DNA from: a virus
DNA: 59,827 nt
Reading direction: 5' to 3' (one strand)
Virus record (IMG/VR): IMGVR_UViG_3300042292_000091
Span: 1-59,827 of that record
Part shown: positions 7,919 through 17,415 of the stretch, one piece after another
How positions within the stretch are numbered: position 1 is the stretch's first letter
How the letters are laid out: each line of letters begins with the position of its first letter
Made by a program: the position numbers and the translations under genes
The notes under the pieces: generated by a model
Database searches by the model: none
What the model was told of the DNA's origin: nothing
Seen by the model: only the letters and a program-made list of their open reading frames with translations

Positions 7919-10715
7919 CTAACATCTCTTTGGGGATGTCGTACTGGAATGAATAGACATGAATCGGAGGCGAGTTCATACCGGCCTTCCACCCTGTCGA
8001 GAGCCGCATCTTCTTGGACTCCAACTTAACAGTGGACTTCTCTAGTGCTTTTTCAAACTCAGCGGAGCCTACGCTCTTCTCGGATAAAAACTTCTTAAAT
8101 TTGCTCTTCGACACGTATTGAGTGCCGCTACCGATCTCGACACGGGCTACAAGTTCACCAAACGGCTCGTTCACGACCCGACCCTCATCGAAAATCAACG
8201 TGCCACGCCGCCACTGATCGTTCAAGAACTCGGTGATAAGTCCTTCGTAATCCGTAATCTGATGCTTCTGGGTGCTGTCCCTCACTTTGATGGTCTCCAG
8301 TATTACCTTGTCGTAGATACGCTCTATATCGAGGTCGATGATCCCGGCTTCAATGGCAATCTCGGCTCCTGCAAACGTCGCGCTAAACGCAGTTTCATAA
8401 AACCGGAAGGCAGCGTTGCTACCTAACTTGCTTGCGACAAGCCGCTTGCTCCACTTGGCGATACGAGCCTTGATCTCTTCCTCGCCTAACGTCAAAAGGT
8501 AATCTACATACGCAGCGCCCGCGTGACCGTAGTTGTCATGCAAAGGATTAAATATGCTACGCCCGACTTCGATGGTCAGGTACGAGGGCTGAACCAACAC
8601 GTACTCCAAGAGACGCATGATCTCGCCGCTTGCGTTGGCCTTCTTCGACAGGATCAAATCGTAAAGCGATATGTTCGATGACATGAGGCAGAGCATCGAC
8701 GCGATCTCTTGTTGCTCGCGCTCGGCGTTAACCGAACTCTGCATACGCATCTTGCCCTTACCTTGCGAAATCAAGTGAACAAGTTTCGATATCTGCTCGG
8801 GCGGTTTGTCATGCACCTCGTCCATACCCATCATAATGTTCTTGAGGGACATAGCACGGCTGTTAAAAGCGTTGTCTGTAGATTCGTAAACGCTGAGCGG
8901 CTTGGGCGATCCCCATACGGAAAGTGCGGCAAGGAGCGATCCAGACTTGGCTGCGCCAGATAAGCCTGTGAAGCAGAACGACATACCGTTCGTAGACGTA
9001 AACCGCATCAACGGAGAGCCAAACGAGATGAACACGCCGAACGCTTGCATCTCCAACTCTGGCTGATTCAGTTTATTGATGCAGTCTTTCCATACTTGGA
9101 AGTCACCCTTCGGCTTCATAAGCCGCGCCACATCACGTATTAGGGGACTGGATGCCGCCCTGCGTTGCTTACCGTTACCGTAAAACTCTGTCTCGCCAAC
9201 AATGAAAGACTTTGAGTTTTGCGACCAACCCATCTGACGGCAGACGTTCTCTGCTCTGTCGCGGCTTTGTAGATAGTGTGCCCATTTCATAGTGTACTCC
9301 ACGATTTTCGGCCATAGTTTCTGGTTAGGCGGCGCGACTCCTGCCTTACCTAGAATGACTTTCATGCTTTCAACAGATTGTGCTTCGCCCATAGAAATGT
9401 ACTTCTCCCGAACTTCATGAGGCAGAACGACCCGAAGTAGGAATAACTCACCTTCCTCTTCACCGTACATACGCTGTACCGGGAAAAATTCATTAGTCGA
9501 TATCAGCACCGGTTCAGGTTGGATATTTACTCCGTCTTCGTCGGTTTCTGTGGGGGGTAGGTAATAGATTCCTCCGGTTCGCCCTCGTACATAGGGTAAG
9601 ACCGCTTTAGGAAATACTGGAATTTCTTGGGGATTCTCCGCGACCCGAACTGTGTCCTCTTGACTAACCGTCTCGACTGACGGGGCGGCAACAAACTTTC
9701 GGCCAAGGGCAAGTGGGTTGGTGATTCGTCCCTTATGGGGACATCCGTTGCATCCACCGGGGTTGCGCTGCTCGAAAATGCTGCAACTATGCGGTTTACC
9801 AACTGTTTCATTTGCCTTCCTTAAAGTAGCGTCGGGGCTGTATCCGGGGTAATCCTCGGACATCAGGTGAATTGCAGTTTCCCAATCGGTGCAGTGACGG
9901 GCGATAGACAGAGCAGAATGCCACACTGGTTCTGCCAGTGTCTTAGAGTTAATCAGTGCGTTTTTAATCTGATTGCAGCCGTCTCCATTGAGACTTAATT
10001 CCGCGATGTCTTGGAACGTAGTCTCAAAGTTGTCGAGTTTGGCAATCTGCCGAGTGTCGTCATCCAATCCTTTCGGGATAAGATCAAGAATTGACCCGGC
10101 TGGAGTATCAACTTCACCTAAATAATCTTTAAAGGCAGCAAAGTCGTACTGGTTGAACTCGTCGGTCAGCAGACTCGTTGGATTCGGAGGATCAGTTTTG
10201 AAGTTCAGCGTCTCTGGGCAACGCATGATTCGGGTGATATCAGCCGTCACCACAGGATCAATCTTCATGTGATCCAAGCAGAGTTGCTTGAACTTCTCGG
10301 CGTACGGCTTCCACTCCGCAATCGGAACGTCTTCTTCAAACGGCCAATAGGCATGGACACCGTTGCCAGAATCGACAACGATTGGAGGAGGCAGTTCAGT
10401 GACTTTTAGAAAATGATCTAAGTCTTCGATTGCCTCGACTTTGCTTTTATAGCACCCGGCTTTGTCTGGCTTTACGTCCAGATCAACGAAGAACGAACGA
10501 CAGTAAATAACGTAATCGCTCATGCGGCTATGACCGCTGAAGCTACTCAGAGCAATGAATACGTTTTTACCCGCTACGTTTATCTCTTCTACTAAAGTCT
10601 CAACTTCATCAAGGCTACTGGCAAACCGATTGACTACCTTTTTGTCCTTGGAAATCTCGGTAACACAGTAGACGCCCTGCGAAGGTAGTACTTTCTCATA
10701 AAATTGTTTTCGCAT
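7899..10715 (-). CDS. AEP-type primase fused to DUF927-like helicase
   Basis: This is the replicative primase-helicase. From the chosen ATG at 10715 (938 residues), the AEP primase signature is visible: FFVDLDVKP at 76-83 (catalytic D78/D80), DSGNGVHAYW at 115-123 (sGxG.H motif), then DITRIMRCPETLNFK. A central linker has Cys/His (GGCNGCPH). The C-terminal P-loop ATPase has Walker A GLSGAAKSG near residue 580 and Walker B-like IMMGMDE near 630, as in DUF927 helicases. An in-frame ATG at 10775 was rejected because a Rho-independent terminator (10736-10764) lies between it and 10715. It overlaps the following 67-residue gene by 20 nt. Confidence 0.92.
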   Translation of the reverse strand: MRKQFYEKVLPSQGVYCVTEISKDKKVVNRFASSLDEVETLVEEINVAGKNVFIALSSFSGHSRMSDYVIYCRSFFVDLDVKPDKAGCYKSKVEAIEDLDHFLKVTELPPPIVVDSGNGVHAYWPFEEDVPIAEWKPYAEKFKQLCLDHMKIDPVVTADITRIMRCPETLNFKTDPPNPTSLLTDEFNQYDFAAFKDYLGEVDTPAGSILDLIPKGLDDDTRQIAKLDNFETTFQDIAELSLNGDGCNQIKNALINSKTLAEPVWHSALSIARHCTDWETAIHLMSEDYPGYSPDATLRKANETVGKPHSCSIFEQRNPGGCNGCPHKGRITNPLALGRKFVAAPSVETVSQEDTVRVAENPQEIPVFPKAVLPYVRGRTGGIYYLPPTETDEDGVNIQPEPVLISTNEFFPVQRMYGEEEGELFLLRVVLPHEVREKYISMGEAQSVESMKVILGKAGVAPPNQKLWPKIVEYTMKWAHYLQSRDRAENVCRQMGWSQNSKSFIVGETEFYGNGKQRRAASSPLIRDVARLMKPKGDFQVWKDCINKLNQPELEMQAFGVFISFGSPLMRFTSTNGMSFCFTGLSGAAKSGSLLAALSVWGSPKPLSVYESTDNAFNSRAMSLKNIMMGMDEVHDKPPEQISKLVHLISQGKGKMRMQSSVNAEREQQEIASMLCLMSSNISLYDLILSKKANASGEIMRLLEYVLVQPSYLTIEVGRSIFNPLHDNYGHAGAAYVDYLLTLGEEEIKARIAKWSKRLVASKLGSNAAFRFYETAFSATFAGAEIAIEAGIIDLDIERIYDKVILETIKVRDSTQKHQITDYEGLITEFLNDQWRRGTLIFDEGRVVNEPFGELVARVEIGSGTQYVSKSKFKKFLSEKSVGSAEFEKALEKSTVKLESKKMRLSTGWKAGMNSPPIHVYSFQYDIPKEMLDDNQST

Positions 10716-10735
10716 GGACACCAACCCACTTAGAT

Positions 10736-10764
10736 AAAAAAGGCGGGGCGACAGCCACCCCGCC
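10736..10764 (-). terminator. Rho-independent terminator upstream of primase gene
   Basis: Read on the minus strand, GGCGGGG pairs with CCCCGCC around a short loop (10764-10742) and is followed directly by six T (10741-10736). It lies just after the HTH gene and before the primase start, so primase either needs read-through or antitermination, or has its own promoter. Confidence 0.85.
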
Positions 10765-10781
10765 AACCTTCTCATGGAAAC

Positions 10782-11093
10782 TTAAATCTTTTTGCCGATC
10801 ATTCCCTCTATGTAAGTTTTTGCGTGTTTGAGGCTTTTGACAGGCAGCACCCCGTCTCTCATGTCCTGCTCAACAAGGTGCATGAAGGCTTCAACGACCT
10901 TGCGTTTCGGCTCAAGCATGACCTGTCCACGGAACCATAAGTGAACCGTGTTACGCGAGACTTCAAGCGCGGGGGCTACGTAGGCTATAGGGAGATTTGC
11001 CTCAACACATAGGCGACCAAGCCGTACTCCTAACAGAGTAGAGTCGCCACTCTGCAATTTCAGTAACAACTTGTCGCCGTATGTGCGAGCCAT
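10782..11093 (-). CDS. Helix-turn-helix DNA-binding protein
   Basis: A 103-residue protein. LGRLCVEANLPIAYVAPALEVSRNTVHLWFRG (about 25-56) is a clear helix-turn-helix of Cro/XRE type, with the recognition helix VSRNTVHLWF. The C-terminal half is helical and charged. It sits in the replication operon, 3 nt after the putative ssDNA-binding gene and just before the terminator. It could bind the dispersed palindromes described here, but that link is untested. Confidence 0.8.
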   Translation of the reverse strand: MARTYGDKLLLKLQSGDSTLLGVRLGRLCVEANLPIAYVAPALEVSRNTVHLWFRGQVMLEPKRKVVEAFMHLVEQDMRDGVLPVKSLKHAKTYIEGMIGKKI

Positions 11094-11096
11094 GAA

Positions 11097-11957
11097 TCAA
11101 CCCTTCTTCGACCACTTCTTGATGACATCGGAAACGTCAGCCGCAGGAGCAGCGTTCTCCGTCTTCTTAGACTCTCTAACCACAGGCTCAGCCATCGCCG
11201 CCGGTCCAGTTGTAATCGGACCTTCCGGTGCTTCACCTTCGTCCTGCTGATACACGGTCAACTTGACAGCACTCTCCGCTGCCTTCGTTTCCTTCTGGCG
11301 CTGAACAGTTTCAGCGTCGCCCTCTGGCACAACCGCTGCCGGGGAGAACAGGAGTTTCGGTACAGGCGACTTCGTGTCGAACTGCATCTTCGTAACCACC
11401 CGACCCGCTGAGATGTTGTTATTGGCAAGCATCTGAATGTACGGACGGAACGGCCACTTACCCGCCTCTTCCTTACCAAAGCAAGACGTAGCCGGGAGAA
11501 CCAACTGCATCACATCGCCACCGGGGTCTTGCGGCAGAACCACCGCAGTACGCCACGACAGACGGCAAGCAGTGCCGCTACCGCCTTGACCGGAACCCTT
11601 CACCGACCACTGGCACGAATCGCAAGTAGACGCTTGCGGGTTCTTTACCTCGGGGTCAGGGGTCTTGGAGTCAGACGACCAACAGACAGGAGCGATCTTC
11701 TCGCCTTCCTTGTAAGCACCCGTGTAGTAGGTGCGACTCGGATTGTGAGCCATCTTCACAAAGATCACGTTCATGTGCCGATCTTCGATGGAACCAATCT
11801 CCTTGCCACCGGCCATCTTACGGAACACGCCGCCCTTGATGGAGATACGCTTGGATAGGCCACCACCGCCACCGGCAACGGCGCGTGTATCGTCATCGAC
11901 GCCGCCTTGGATAGCAGCAAGTTCGCTCTTCAAATTTGCAATGATATCGTTACTCAT
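11097..11957 (-). CDS. Putative ssDNA-binding protein with zinc-binding cysteines
   Basis: A protein of 286 residues from ATG 11957, which has AGGT about 8 nt upstream and follows the previous stop by 4 nt; an ATG at 11999 would overlap that gene and has no better site. The pattern PVCWSSD ... ASTCDSCQWSVKGSG ... TACRLSWRTAVVL gives four conserved Cys, a likely zinc site within an OB-fold-like core. The C-terminus is Ala/Pro/Glu-rich and ends in charged residues. The family occurs in aquatic phage replication modules; the ssDNA-binding assignment is from context and pattern, not a firm match. Confidence 0.6.
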   Translation of the reverse strand: MSNDIIANLKSELAAIQGGVDDDTRAVAGGGGGLSKRISIKGGVFRKMAGGKEIGSIEDRHMNVIFVKMAHNPSRTYYTGAYKEGEKIAPVCWSSDSKTPDPEVKNPQASTCDSCQWSVKGSGQGGSGTACRLSWRTAVVLPQDPGGDVMQLVLPATSCFGKEEAGKWPFRPYIQMLANNNISAGRVVTKMQFDTKSPVPKLLFSPAAVVPEGDAETVQRQKETKAAESAVKLTVYQQDEGEAPEGPITTGPAAMAEPVVRESKKTENAAPAADVSDVIKKWSKKG

Positions 11958-11961
11958 GTTT

Positions 11962-12363
11962 TTACCTACTGGCTTTACGTACTGAAACACCATACTCACG
12001 CATCACATTTACACCCGGCGGCAGACCATCCATAGCGGTCTCCGCAAGGAACTGTTTGAAGTTGCTCTGATGGATGCGTCTCTCAAGCAACTGAACGGCT
12101 TCAGCATCTAAAACAAACTTATAAAAGTTATCCCAGTCTTGGCAGAAGAAGCGTTCATTTAGCTTCCGCATGACTGTGCCGTGCTTGGTCTTGATGCTAT
12201 CGGCATTGACTGCGTTACACATCTCAAGCATCACGGCTTCCAACTTCGACATATCTTCTTTCAACTTCGCGTCGGCTACTTCGTATTCCCGCAATAGCCG
12301 GTCACGTTCGGTGCGTATCAAAAGATACGCTTCAACTAATTCGTCTGTATTTCCCACTGTCAT
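11962..12363 (-). CDS. Helical protein, Gam/Gp157-like shape, unknown function
   Basis: A 133-residue protein. The first 50 residues are an acidic coiled coil (LLREYEVADAKLKEDMSKLEAVML), followed by a small domain (KTKHGTVMRKLNERFFCQDWDNFYKFVL) and LPPGVNVMREYGVSVRK at the end. Such proteins recur between SNF2 helicases and ssDNA-binding genes of similar phages. The coiled coil plus C-terminal domain recalls Mu Gam or siphovirus Gp157, but similarity is only architectural. The start overlaps the SNF2 stop by 4 nt (ATGA). Confidence 0.65.
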   Translation of the reverse strand: MTVGNTDELVEAYLLIRTERDRLLREYEVADAKLKEDMSKLEAVMLEMCNAVNADSIKTKHGTVMRKLNERFFCQDWDNFYKFVLDAEAVQLLERRIHQSNFKQFLAETAMDGLPPGVNVMREYGVSVRKASR

Positions 12364-13946
12364 ATCTCCTCTAACTCCTGTTTGTACAGGTCTACTAACT
12401 TTTGATGACTATCTACTTTACCTTGCAGCATCTCGTACATCTTTCGTTCGACTTCCGAGCCACGCAAATGCACCACTAACATCTTGTTGACTTGACCATA
12501 TCTTTCGATACGGGCTACGCACTGTAGATACGTTTCAACTGACATTACCGGAGACCAAAAAACTACCGTATCAGCAGCCGTCAAAGTAATCCCATGCGCT
12601 GCCGATTGCGGTTGAATAATCAACACTCTTGGATCGTTCGCAGTCTGAAAGCGGTTGATAATCTCTGATCGCTCTCTTGCCGAAACTGACCCCATGATCA
12701 CTTCATTCGACACGCCCTCGTTACGCAAGTAATCGCCTACGATTTGGATTGAATGAAGGAACGGAACGAATACTACAACCTTGTTTGTAGTTTCTTCAAG
12801 CACTTCTTTGAGCGCATGAAGTCGAGGCGAGATGTCGAACTGCACGATGTCGTGCTTGTCCGTGTACACCGCACCCGCTGATATCTGTAATAGTTTATTT
12901 AGAGACGCCGCTGCGTTGACGGCGGAGATTTGCTCTCCCGCTGCTTCTATGAGTAATTGCTTTTTTAACTCAAGGTAGTACTTCTGAACTTGTGGAGTCA
13001 GTGGTACATCACGTGTCTGGTAAACAACATCAGGCAGATCAAGACACTCTTTCTTTGTATACCGCACCGCCGGTTGCAATGCCCGATACACTTCATCGGT
13101 TGCAACATTCTTCGGAACCCACTTGAACTTACTCACCTGTACCATGACGCGATCACGCCATGCGGTTGAGAACTTGGGCACACGACCGGGGCTAACTAAC
13201 TTAGCCAAACCAAACGCATCAACCGGCGATTGCGCTGCCGGTGTGCCGGTCATCATCCACAACCACGTGGTCGGTTCAACTAGTTTGGCAAGGGTCTTCC
13301 ACCGCCGAGTCGTTGAACTCTTATAAGCGTTGGCCTCGTCCACGATAATTAGATCAAACTTGGCTTGCATCAGTTCAGGTAAGATTACCGTCGTGCCATC
13401 GTAGTTAATGATCGTAAAATCAAAGTTCTCTTCTAATATCTTCTTACGCTTCGATGATGATCCGTGTGCGACGCCACACGTTCGATGAATGGCTGTCTTC
13501 ATGATGTCGGCTTGCCATGCGGAATACATGATCGACAGGGGGCAGATCACCAGAACTTTCTTGATGATGCCCCGTTTCATTAGGTAGTCAGCAGCCCATA
13601 CTGCCGCACTTGTCTTGCCTGTACCCGCTTCGTTAAAGCAGAAGGCTCGTTGCCTAATAGACAAGAACTGCGCTGTGTCGCGCTGATGGTCAAAGGGTTT
13701 GTAGAACCCCGGCCAATCGTAGTCCCGCTCCATCGGAGAAGGAATCTTTGGCACGTTCTGACTAGGCAGGAAATGATCTAAGTATTCAGCGAGGACTTTC
13801 ATCTCGCTGTGATCCCAACAAATCAGTACGTCTTTACTGTGTTTGTTGTCCCGAATAATTTCGGTTCGTTCTAATCGCGCCGTAATTTCGGCGGCGAAAC
13901 TGTTCGACACGGTAAGTTTTACCGCTGCGTTCTCAACTAATTCCAT
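12360..13946 (-). CDS. SNF2-type SF2 DNA helicase/translocase
   Basis: A 528-residue SF2 ATPase. Motif I NEAGTGKT (105-112), motif Ia VLVICPLS, motif II VDEAN (202-206), motif III MTGTP (232-236), motif V ITLTAADTVVF and motif VI QCVARIERYGQ are all present in order. The DEAN form of the DExx box and the ERYGQ ending of motif VI are typical of phage SNF2 helicases. It probably remodels DNA or recombination intermediates at the fork. It lies upstream of the ssDNA-binding and primase genes in one minus-strand operon. Confidence 0.92.
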   Translation of the reverse strand: MELVENAAVKLTVSNSFAAEITARLERTEIIRDNKHSKDVLICWDHSEMKVLAEYLDHFLPSQNVPKIPSPMERDYDWPGFYKPFDHQRDTAQFLSIRQRAFCFNEAGTGKTSAAVWAADYLMKRGIIKKVLVICPLSIMYSAWQADIMKTAIHRTCGVAHGSSSKRKKILEENFDFTIINYDGTTVILPELMQAKFDLIIVDEANAYKSSTTRRWKTLAKLVEPTTWLWMMTGTPAAQSPVDAFGLAKLVSPGRVPKFSTAWRDRVMVQVSKFKWVPKNVATDEVYRALQPAVRYTKKECLDLPDVVYQTRDVPLTPQVQKYYLELKKQLLIEAAGEQISAVNAAASLNKLLQISAGAVYTDKHDIVQFDISPRLHALKEVLEETTNKVVVFVPFLHSIQIVGDYLRNEGVSNEVIMGSVSARERSEIINRFQTANDPRVLIIQPQSAAHGITLTAADTVVFWSPVMSVETYLQCVARIERYGQVNKMLVVHLRGSEVERKMYEMLQGKVDSHQKLVDLYKQELEEI

Positions 13947-14107
13947 ACTGTACCTACTGAATTAAAGAGCCCGTATCGTGGGCCAGACGGTTAGCGCCTA
14001 GGCAAGGAGTGGGCGGTAGCGGCCCAACCTATCGCTAACAGACGCAGTTATTGTGGGGGAGAAGTGGGTGGTAGAAACTCCCCGACAGCACACTTGCGTC
14101 TTGTGCA
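13947..14107 (-). other. Structured leader between HNH-like and SNF2 genes
   Basis: No open frame fills these 161 nt. GTTAGCG near 13990 and CGCTAAC near 14032 form a 7-bp inverted repeat enclosing GC-rich sequence, and GGGGAG/CTCCCC arms lie near 14055-14081. The ATG of the SNF2 gene follows a short AT-rich stretch. This could be a leader hairpin or weak terminator; no T-tract is obvious. Confidence 0.4.
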
Positions 14108-14362
14108 TTATTTCATAGCACCGCTTGAAGTTCTACGGAAGGAACGATTTTTTGAGGGTGATTGCAATCGTGTTCCCGTTGCGTTGCTGCCACCTTTTGA
14201 CAGTGCCTTTACGTGGGCAATGTCTTTACCTTTTCGGCTAATACCTTTTTTATCGTAACTACGACGCGCACGCTGCCGCTCCATGCGGTTCTCGTGTTCA
14301 TCACGCTCAACCTGTTGCTTGTATTCTTTTTTGTAAGGCCGTGCCTTGTTTACGTATGGCAT
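14108..14362 (-). CDS. Small HNH-like protein
   Basis: An 84-residue basic protein from ATG 14362, with AAGGAG 7 nt upstream inside the end of the nuclease gene. The C-terminal half DIAHVKALSKGGSNATGTRLQSPSKNRSFRR has the layout of small phage HNH proteins (DH-x-x-PLSKGGSN-x-x-NL-x-L-x-x-x-x-x-N). The first metal residue region reads AH rather than DH and the central NL is replaced, so nuclease activity may be altered or lost. It lies in the replication operon beside a RecB-like nuclease. Confidence 0.7.
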   Translation of the reverse strand: MPYVNKARPYKKEYKQQVERDEHENRMERQRARRSYDKKGISRKGKDIAHVKALSKGGSNATGTRLQSPSKNRSFRRTSSGAMK

Positions 14363-14363
14363 C

Positions 14364-15017
14364 TCATCGCTCCTTATAAAATTTGCACGTGGTGACGGGA
14401 CACCATCCACACAACCCACCGGGCTTTGCCATCCACATACTGTTTGTGAAGGCCATCTCCAGTTGGTCTAAATGCGGCAAGAAGGTTTCCCATAACTTAC
14501 CTGTCTGGTCCCGTGTGTACTCTTCATTAACGAAACTATTATGCATCACAAATAGCAGGCCAGCCTTGATCCGCTCAACCTGTGGGAAGTGAGCGTAAGT
14601 CATCAACGCCATCAACTTTAATTGCTTCGGATCAGGATAGCGGTTGCTGCCGGTTTTGTAGTCAATGATGTAAGCATCGGCTCCATCTACTACCAATAAG
14701 TCAACGATACCCCGCACCCACCTAGTATCGGAATTAAACGCGCAAGGCTCCCGATCCCGTGTGAGCGCCATCTCATATTCGCAATATCTATCACCATCAA
14801 TCTCTAGCAACGCATCGAGAGGTGGCTGAAATCGCTTATAGTTTTTAACTAGTGGCACAGCCTTACAAACATAATCCTCCAACGCCTTGTGTACTTCTGA
14901 CCCGTACAACATCTGTTCGGATGCTTTCTTGGTAAAGTCCTGCGCTACCTTGGTGTGGTAGTACTGCTTCGGGCAGTTGATAAAGTCCTTAAGACTACTG
15001 AATGACCACTGAATCAT
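14364..15017 (-). CDS. Cas4/RecB-like PD-(D/E)XK exonuclease with Fe-S cysteines
   Basis: A 217-residue protein starting at ATG 15017, which overlaps the polymerase stop (TAATG); an upstream ATG at 15080 would lie inside the polymerase. The PD-(D/E)XK core is seen as H43 (GSEVHKALE), D106 (GIVDLL) and D119-x-K121 (YIIDYKTG). Cys15 in the motif NCPKQYY and C203/C206/C211 at the C-terminus match the four-cysteine Fe-S arrangement of Cas4 and AddB. It probably processes DNA ends for recombination or packaging. Confidence 0.88.
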   Translation of the reverse strand: MIQWSFSSLKDFINCPKQYYHTKVAQDFTKKASEQMLYGSEVHKALEDYVCKAVPLVKNYKRFQPPLDALLEIDGDRYCEYEMALTRDREPCAFNSDTRWVRGIVDLLVVDGADAYIIDYKTGSNRYPDPKQLKLMALMTYAHFPQVERIKAGLLFVMHNSFVNEEYTRDQTGKLWETFLPHLDQLEMAFTNSMWMAKPGGLCGWCPVTTCKFYKER

Positions 15018-16876
15018 TAACAATCCCCGTACGACTCGCCGTACTTGGCCTCGCAAGACACAGGCAAACCCTCTGCCCAACTTGGAGGAGTAGACATGAC
15101 TTGTACTATAAAGGCAACCGCTTCCTCGACCTCTTCTTTCCGAGCCACGATTACCGCTGCGTCATGCACGGTCAAGACAGGTCGATAGCGTTCTCGTATC
15201 TTGAGCATCTGCTCACCGACGATGATCCGAGCCAAGGCTTGCACGATGTTCTCTACCATCGCGCCTCCCCATATCGAAGTTACCCCTTTACGCGATTTGT
15301 AAATGTATTTCTTGTCGCTCAAACGTAGGTCGGGGTATCGTATAAACAATTCATTTGGGAGACGGATACCCGACGCGGTAGCCCATACACACTTGTGTTT
15401 GCCCATAGCATAAGACTTTAAATTGCTAGGCCACGACGAAAAGTGCTGGAGCGCACTATCGCAATCTCGCCATAAGTCCGTGATCATGTGGTTGGAATCA
15501 CGGTAAATATCGACGATGCGCTTGCACTCTTCCTCGGGCAAGTCAGCACCCGGCGGCTGCGTCTTGAGTGTGTGCTGTAACTTTTTAGCCCCTGTGCCGT
15601 AGCCCAATCCCAAGATACAAGTCTTGCCGACGAACCGTTCAACGGGGTTCGCCTTGCTAATGGGCTTTTTATAAATCTTCGACGCAAAGATCGAATACAC
15701 ATCCTCGCCCTTGGCGAACTGTGCAGTGACATCATCCTGTCCCGCTAACCATGCAAGGACACGCGCCTCAATCTGAGAAGAGTCACAGTTGATAACGACA
15801 TGACCAGCAGGGGCCGCGATAGAGTTCTTCAGCGTTTTCTTTTTCTTATCACGGCTCGGAAGGTTTTGAAAATTGACTGAATCCGTTCCTGCCCAACGGC
15901 CTGTGTGAGCGCCGTAATACTTGAGCGGGATAGGTATCCTGCCGCCATTCCTAGCACCAATACCGATAAAGCGTTCAATGCGTGACTCCTCAATAGTGGA
16001 CTTCGTACCCAACCGGACTGAGCAGAGTTGCTGAATGAGCGGGTCTTCATGTTCTAAGAGTTCAATAAACCCCTCGTCATTTTTAGCAAGTGCATACGTT
16101 TCTTTACCGGTTGTTGGACTAATTTTCATTGGCACAGGAATGCTGAGTTCCTTCAGTATCGCTGCAAACTGCGGATTACTTGCCAACTTCGCCCGGACTT
16201 CTTCCTCGTTCCCAACTTGCAGAACGCCCATCAAACCACCAAGAAGTTCTTTCTTCTCAGCCTTGATCTCCTCAAGACGTTCAACAAGCATCGCGTCATT
16301 CACCGTCAATACCGGCTGCGTATACATACGCAGAGTCATGTCAATCAGGTCTAACTCTGACTGCGGGAAATGATCCGCGATAAAAAGGTTGAAAAGTTTG
16401 AAAGTAAGATCGACATCGTTAATGCAATAATCCCCGTAACGATTAAGATCAGCAGGAGAAAAATCCTGCCGACGCTTACCCAAGGCTTCGATAACTTCTG
16501 TTCCCTTTTGGCCCAAACCATACATTTTCACCAAGTTGGCTAGAGACCCGCTTACATCAACGCCGTGCTTAGCCCGTGCCATGCACAGGGTGTCAAAGTA
16601 GTAAGCAGGGGTAATTCCAAAAACAAACGATAAAATAGCCCCGTCAAACATCGCGTTATGGCAGAGCAGTGCTGACTCGTCCCAATTTACTTGATTAAGC
16701 CACGCCTTGATTTCATCCTTGGTCCCGCTAAACCACACGGTCTTGTCATCGTCGATCTTCATCGCCACGCCGATGACTTCAAACAACGGACTACGTATGT
16801 ATTCTTCGGTTGTGGCCCGGCTCAGACTAAACTGTTGCGAGTAATAAGTTTCAAAGTCCAATGTCACGAAACTCAT
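15017..16876 (-). CDS. Family A DNA polymerase with 3'-5' exonuclease
   Basis: 619 residues. Exonuclease motifs: DFET (D7, E9), HNAMFDG (D78) and YCIND (Y150, D154), all intact. Polymerase motif A is INCDSSQIEAR (D365, E370); motif B is R414-x3-K418-x3-L422-G-x2-Y426-G; motif C is TVHDA (H571, D572). Position 422, equivalent to E. coli Pol I Phe762, is Leu. The Glu after the catalytic Asp of motif C (HDE) is Ala here. There is no 5'-nuclease domain. It is the replicative polymerase, coupled to the exonuclease gene by TAATG. Confidence 0.95.
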   Translation of the reverse strand: MSFVTLDFETYYSQQFSLSRATTEEYIRSPLFEVIGVAMKIDDDKTVWFSGTKDEIKAWLNQVNWDESALLCHNAMFDGAILSFVFGITPAYYFDTLCMARAKHGVDVSGSLANLVKMYGLGQKGTEVIEALGKRRQDFSPADLNRYGDYCINDVDLTFKLFNLFIADHFPQSELDLIDMTLRMYTQPVLTVNDAMLVERLEEIKAEKKELLGGLMGVLQVGNEEEVRAKLASNPQFAAILKELSIPVPMKISPTTGKETYALAKNDEGFIELLEHEDPLIQQLCSVRLGTKSTIEESRIERFIGIGARNGGRIPIPLKYYGAHTGRWAGTDSVNFQNLPSRDKKKKTLKNSIAAPAGHVVINCDSSQIEARVLAWLAGQDDVTAQFAKGEDVYSIFASKIYKKPISKANPVERFVGKTCILGLGYGTGAKKLQHTLKTQPPGADLPEEECKRIVDIYRDSNHMITDLWRDCDSALQHFSSWPSNLKSYAMGKHKCVWATASGIRLPNELFIRYPDLRLSDKKYIYKSRKGVTSIWGGAMVENIVQALARIIVGEQMLKIRERYRPVLTVHDAAVIVARKEEVEEAVAFIVQVMSTPPSWAEGLPVSCEAKYGESYGDC

Positions 16877-17415
16877 GGATCAACGCTCCACGTTTCCGTC
16901 TGCCGCTCAAGTCTCGGCCATTCAGATGTCGTGATAAAAGACTTATCCTGCACAAGGATGTGATTAGTCGGCTGTGCTGTAAATCTGCCGTTGTCTAACT
17001 TAATAAAGTAAAACTCTTTCGATTGCTCTGGCTCCAGACTGAACCCGTCGAGCATAGGTACGGCGGTAAACATATACCGCCCAGTTAGTTCTACTTTGGA
17101 GCGCAACTTAACGCGCAGAGGAACGGCTTCAAGAAACGGGTACTCCACCATGCTGAAGTGGTATCCGTAACAGTCCCATGTTTGTGCGTCAGAAGGAGCC
17201 CAAGGCGTTTCCAAAGTTTTATGTGCTAGTCGATGCAGCGGCACATTGCGGTATACCGCTCCGCATTCAAGCATCACATGGCATCCCCACGTGCGACCGG
17301 GATGGCTGACTAAACCAAACCACGACACGCGCAGCCAATCGCCGTTACCGAAAGTGTGCGGCTGAACGTAGCAATACGTATGTCGGGGCAACGGCCCCGC
17401 GCCTGAGTAAATCAT
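16873..17415 (-). CDS. Hypothetical protein, aromatic-rich
   Basis: A 180-residue protein rich in Trp, Tyr and His (GNGDWLRVSWFGLVSHPGRTWGCHVMLECGAVYRNVPLHRLAH). The compact, probably beta-rich sequence has no recognised domain. Stop/start overlaps (ATGA) couple it to the polymerase and to the 60-residue gene upstream. Confidence 0.7.
   Translation of the reverse strand: MIYSGAGPLPRHTYCYVQPHTFGNGDWLRVSWFGLVSHPGRTWGCHVMLECGAVYRNVPLHRLAHKTLETPWAPSDAQTWDCYGYHFSMVEYPFLEAVPLRVKLRSKVELTGRYMFTAVPMLDGFSLEPEQSKEFYFIKLDNGRFTAQPTNHILVQDKSFITTSEWPRLERQTETWSVDP

Noticed and set aside
10716-10775. Upstream start for primase at 10775
   Set aside because: A Rho-independent terminator lies between this ATG and the ATG at 10715.
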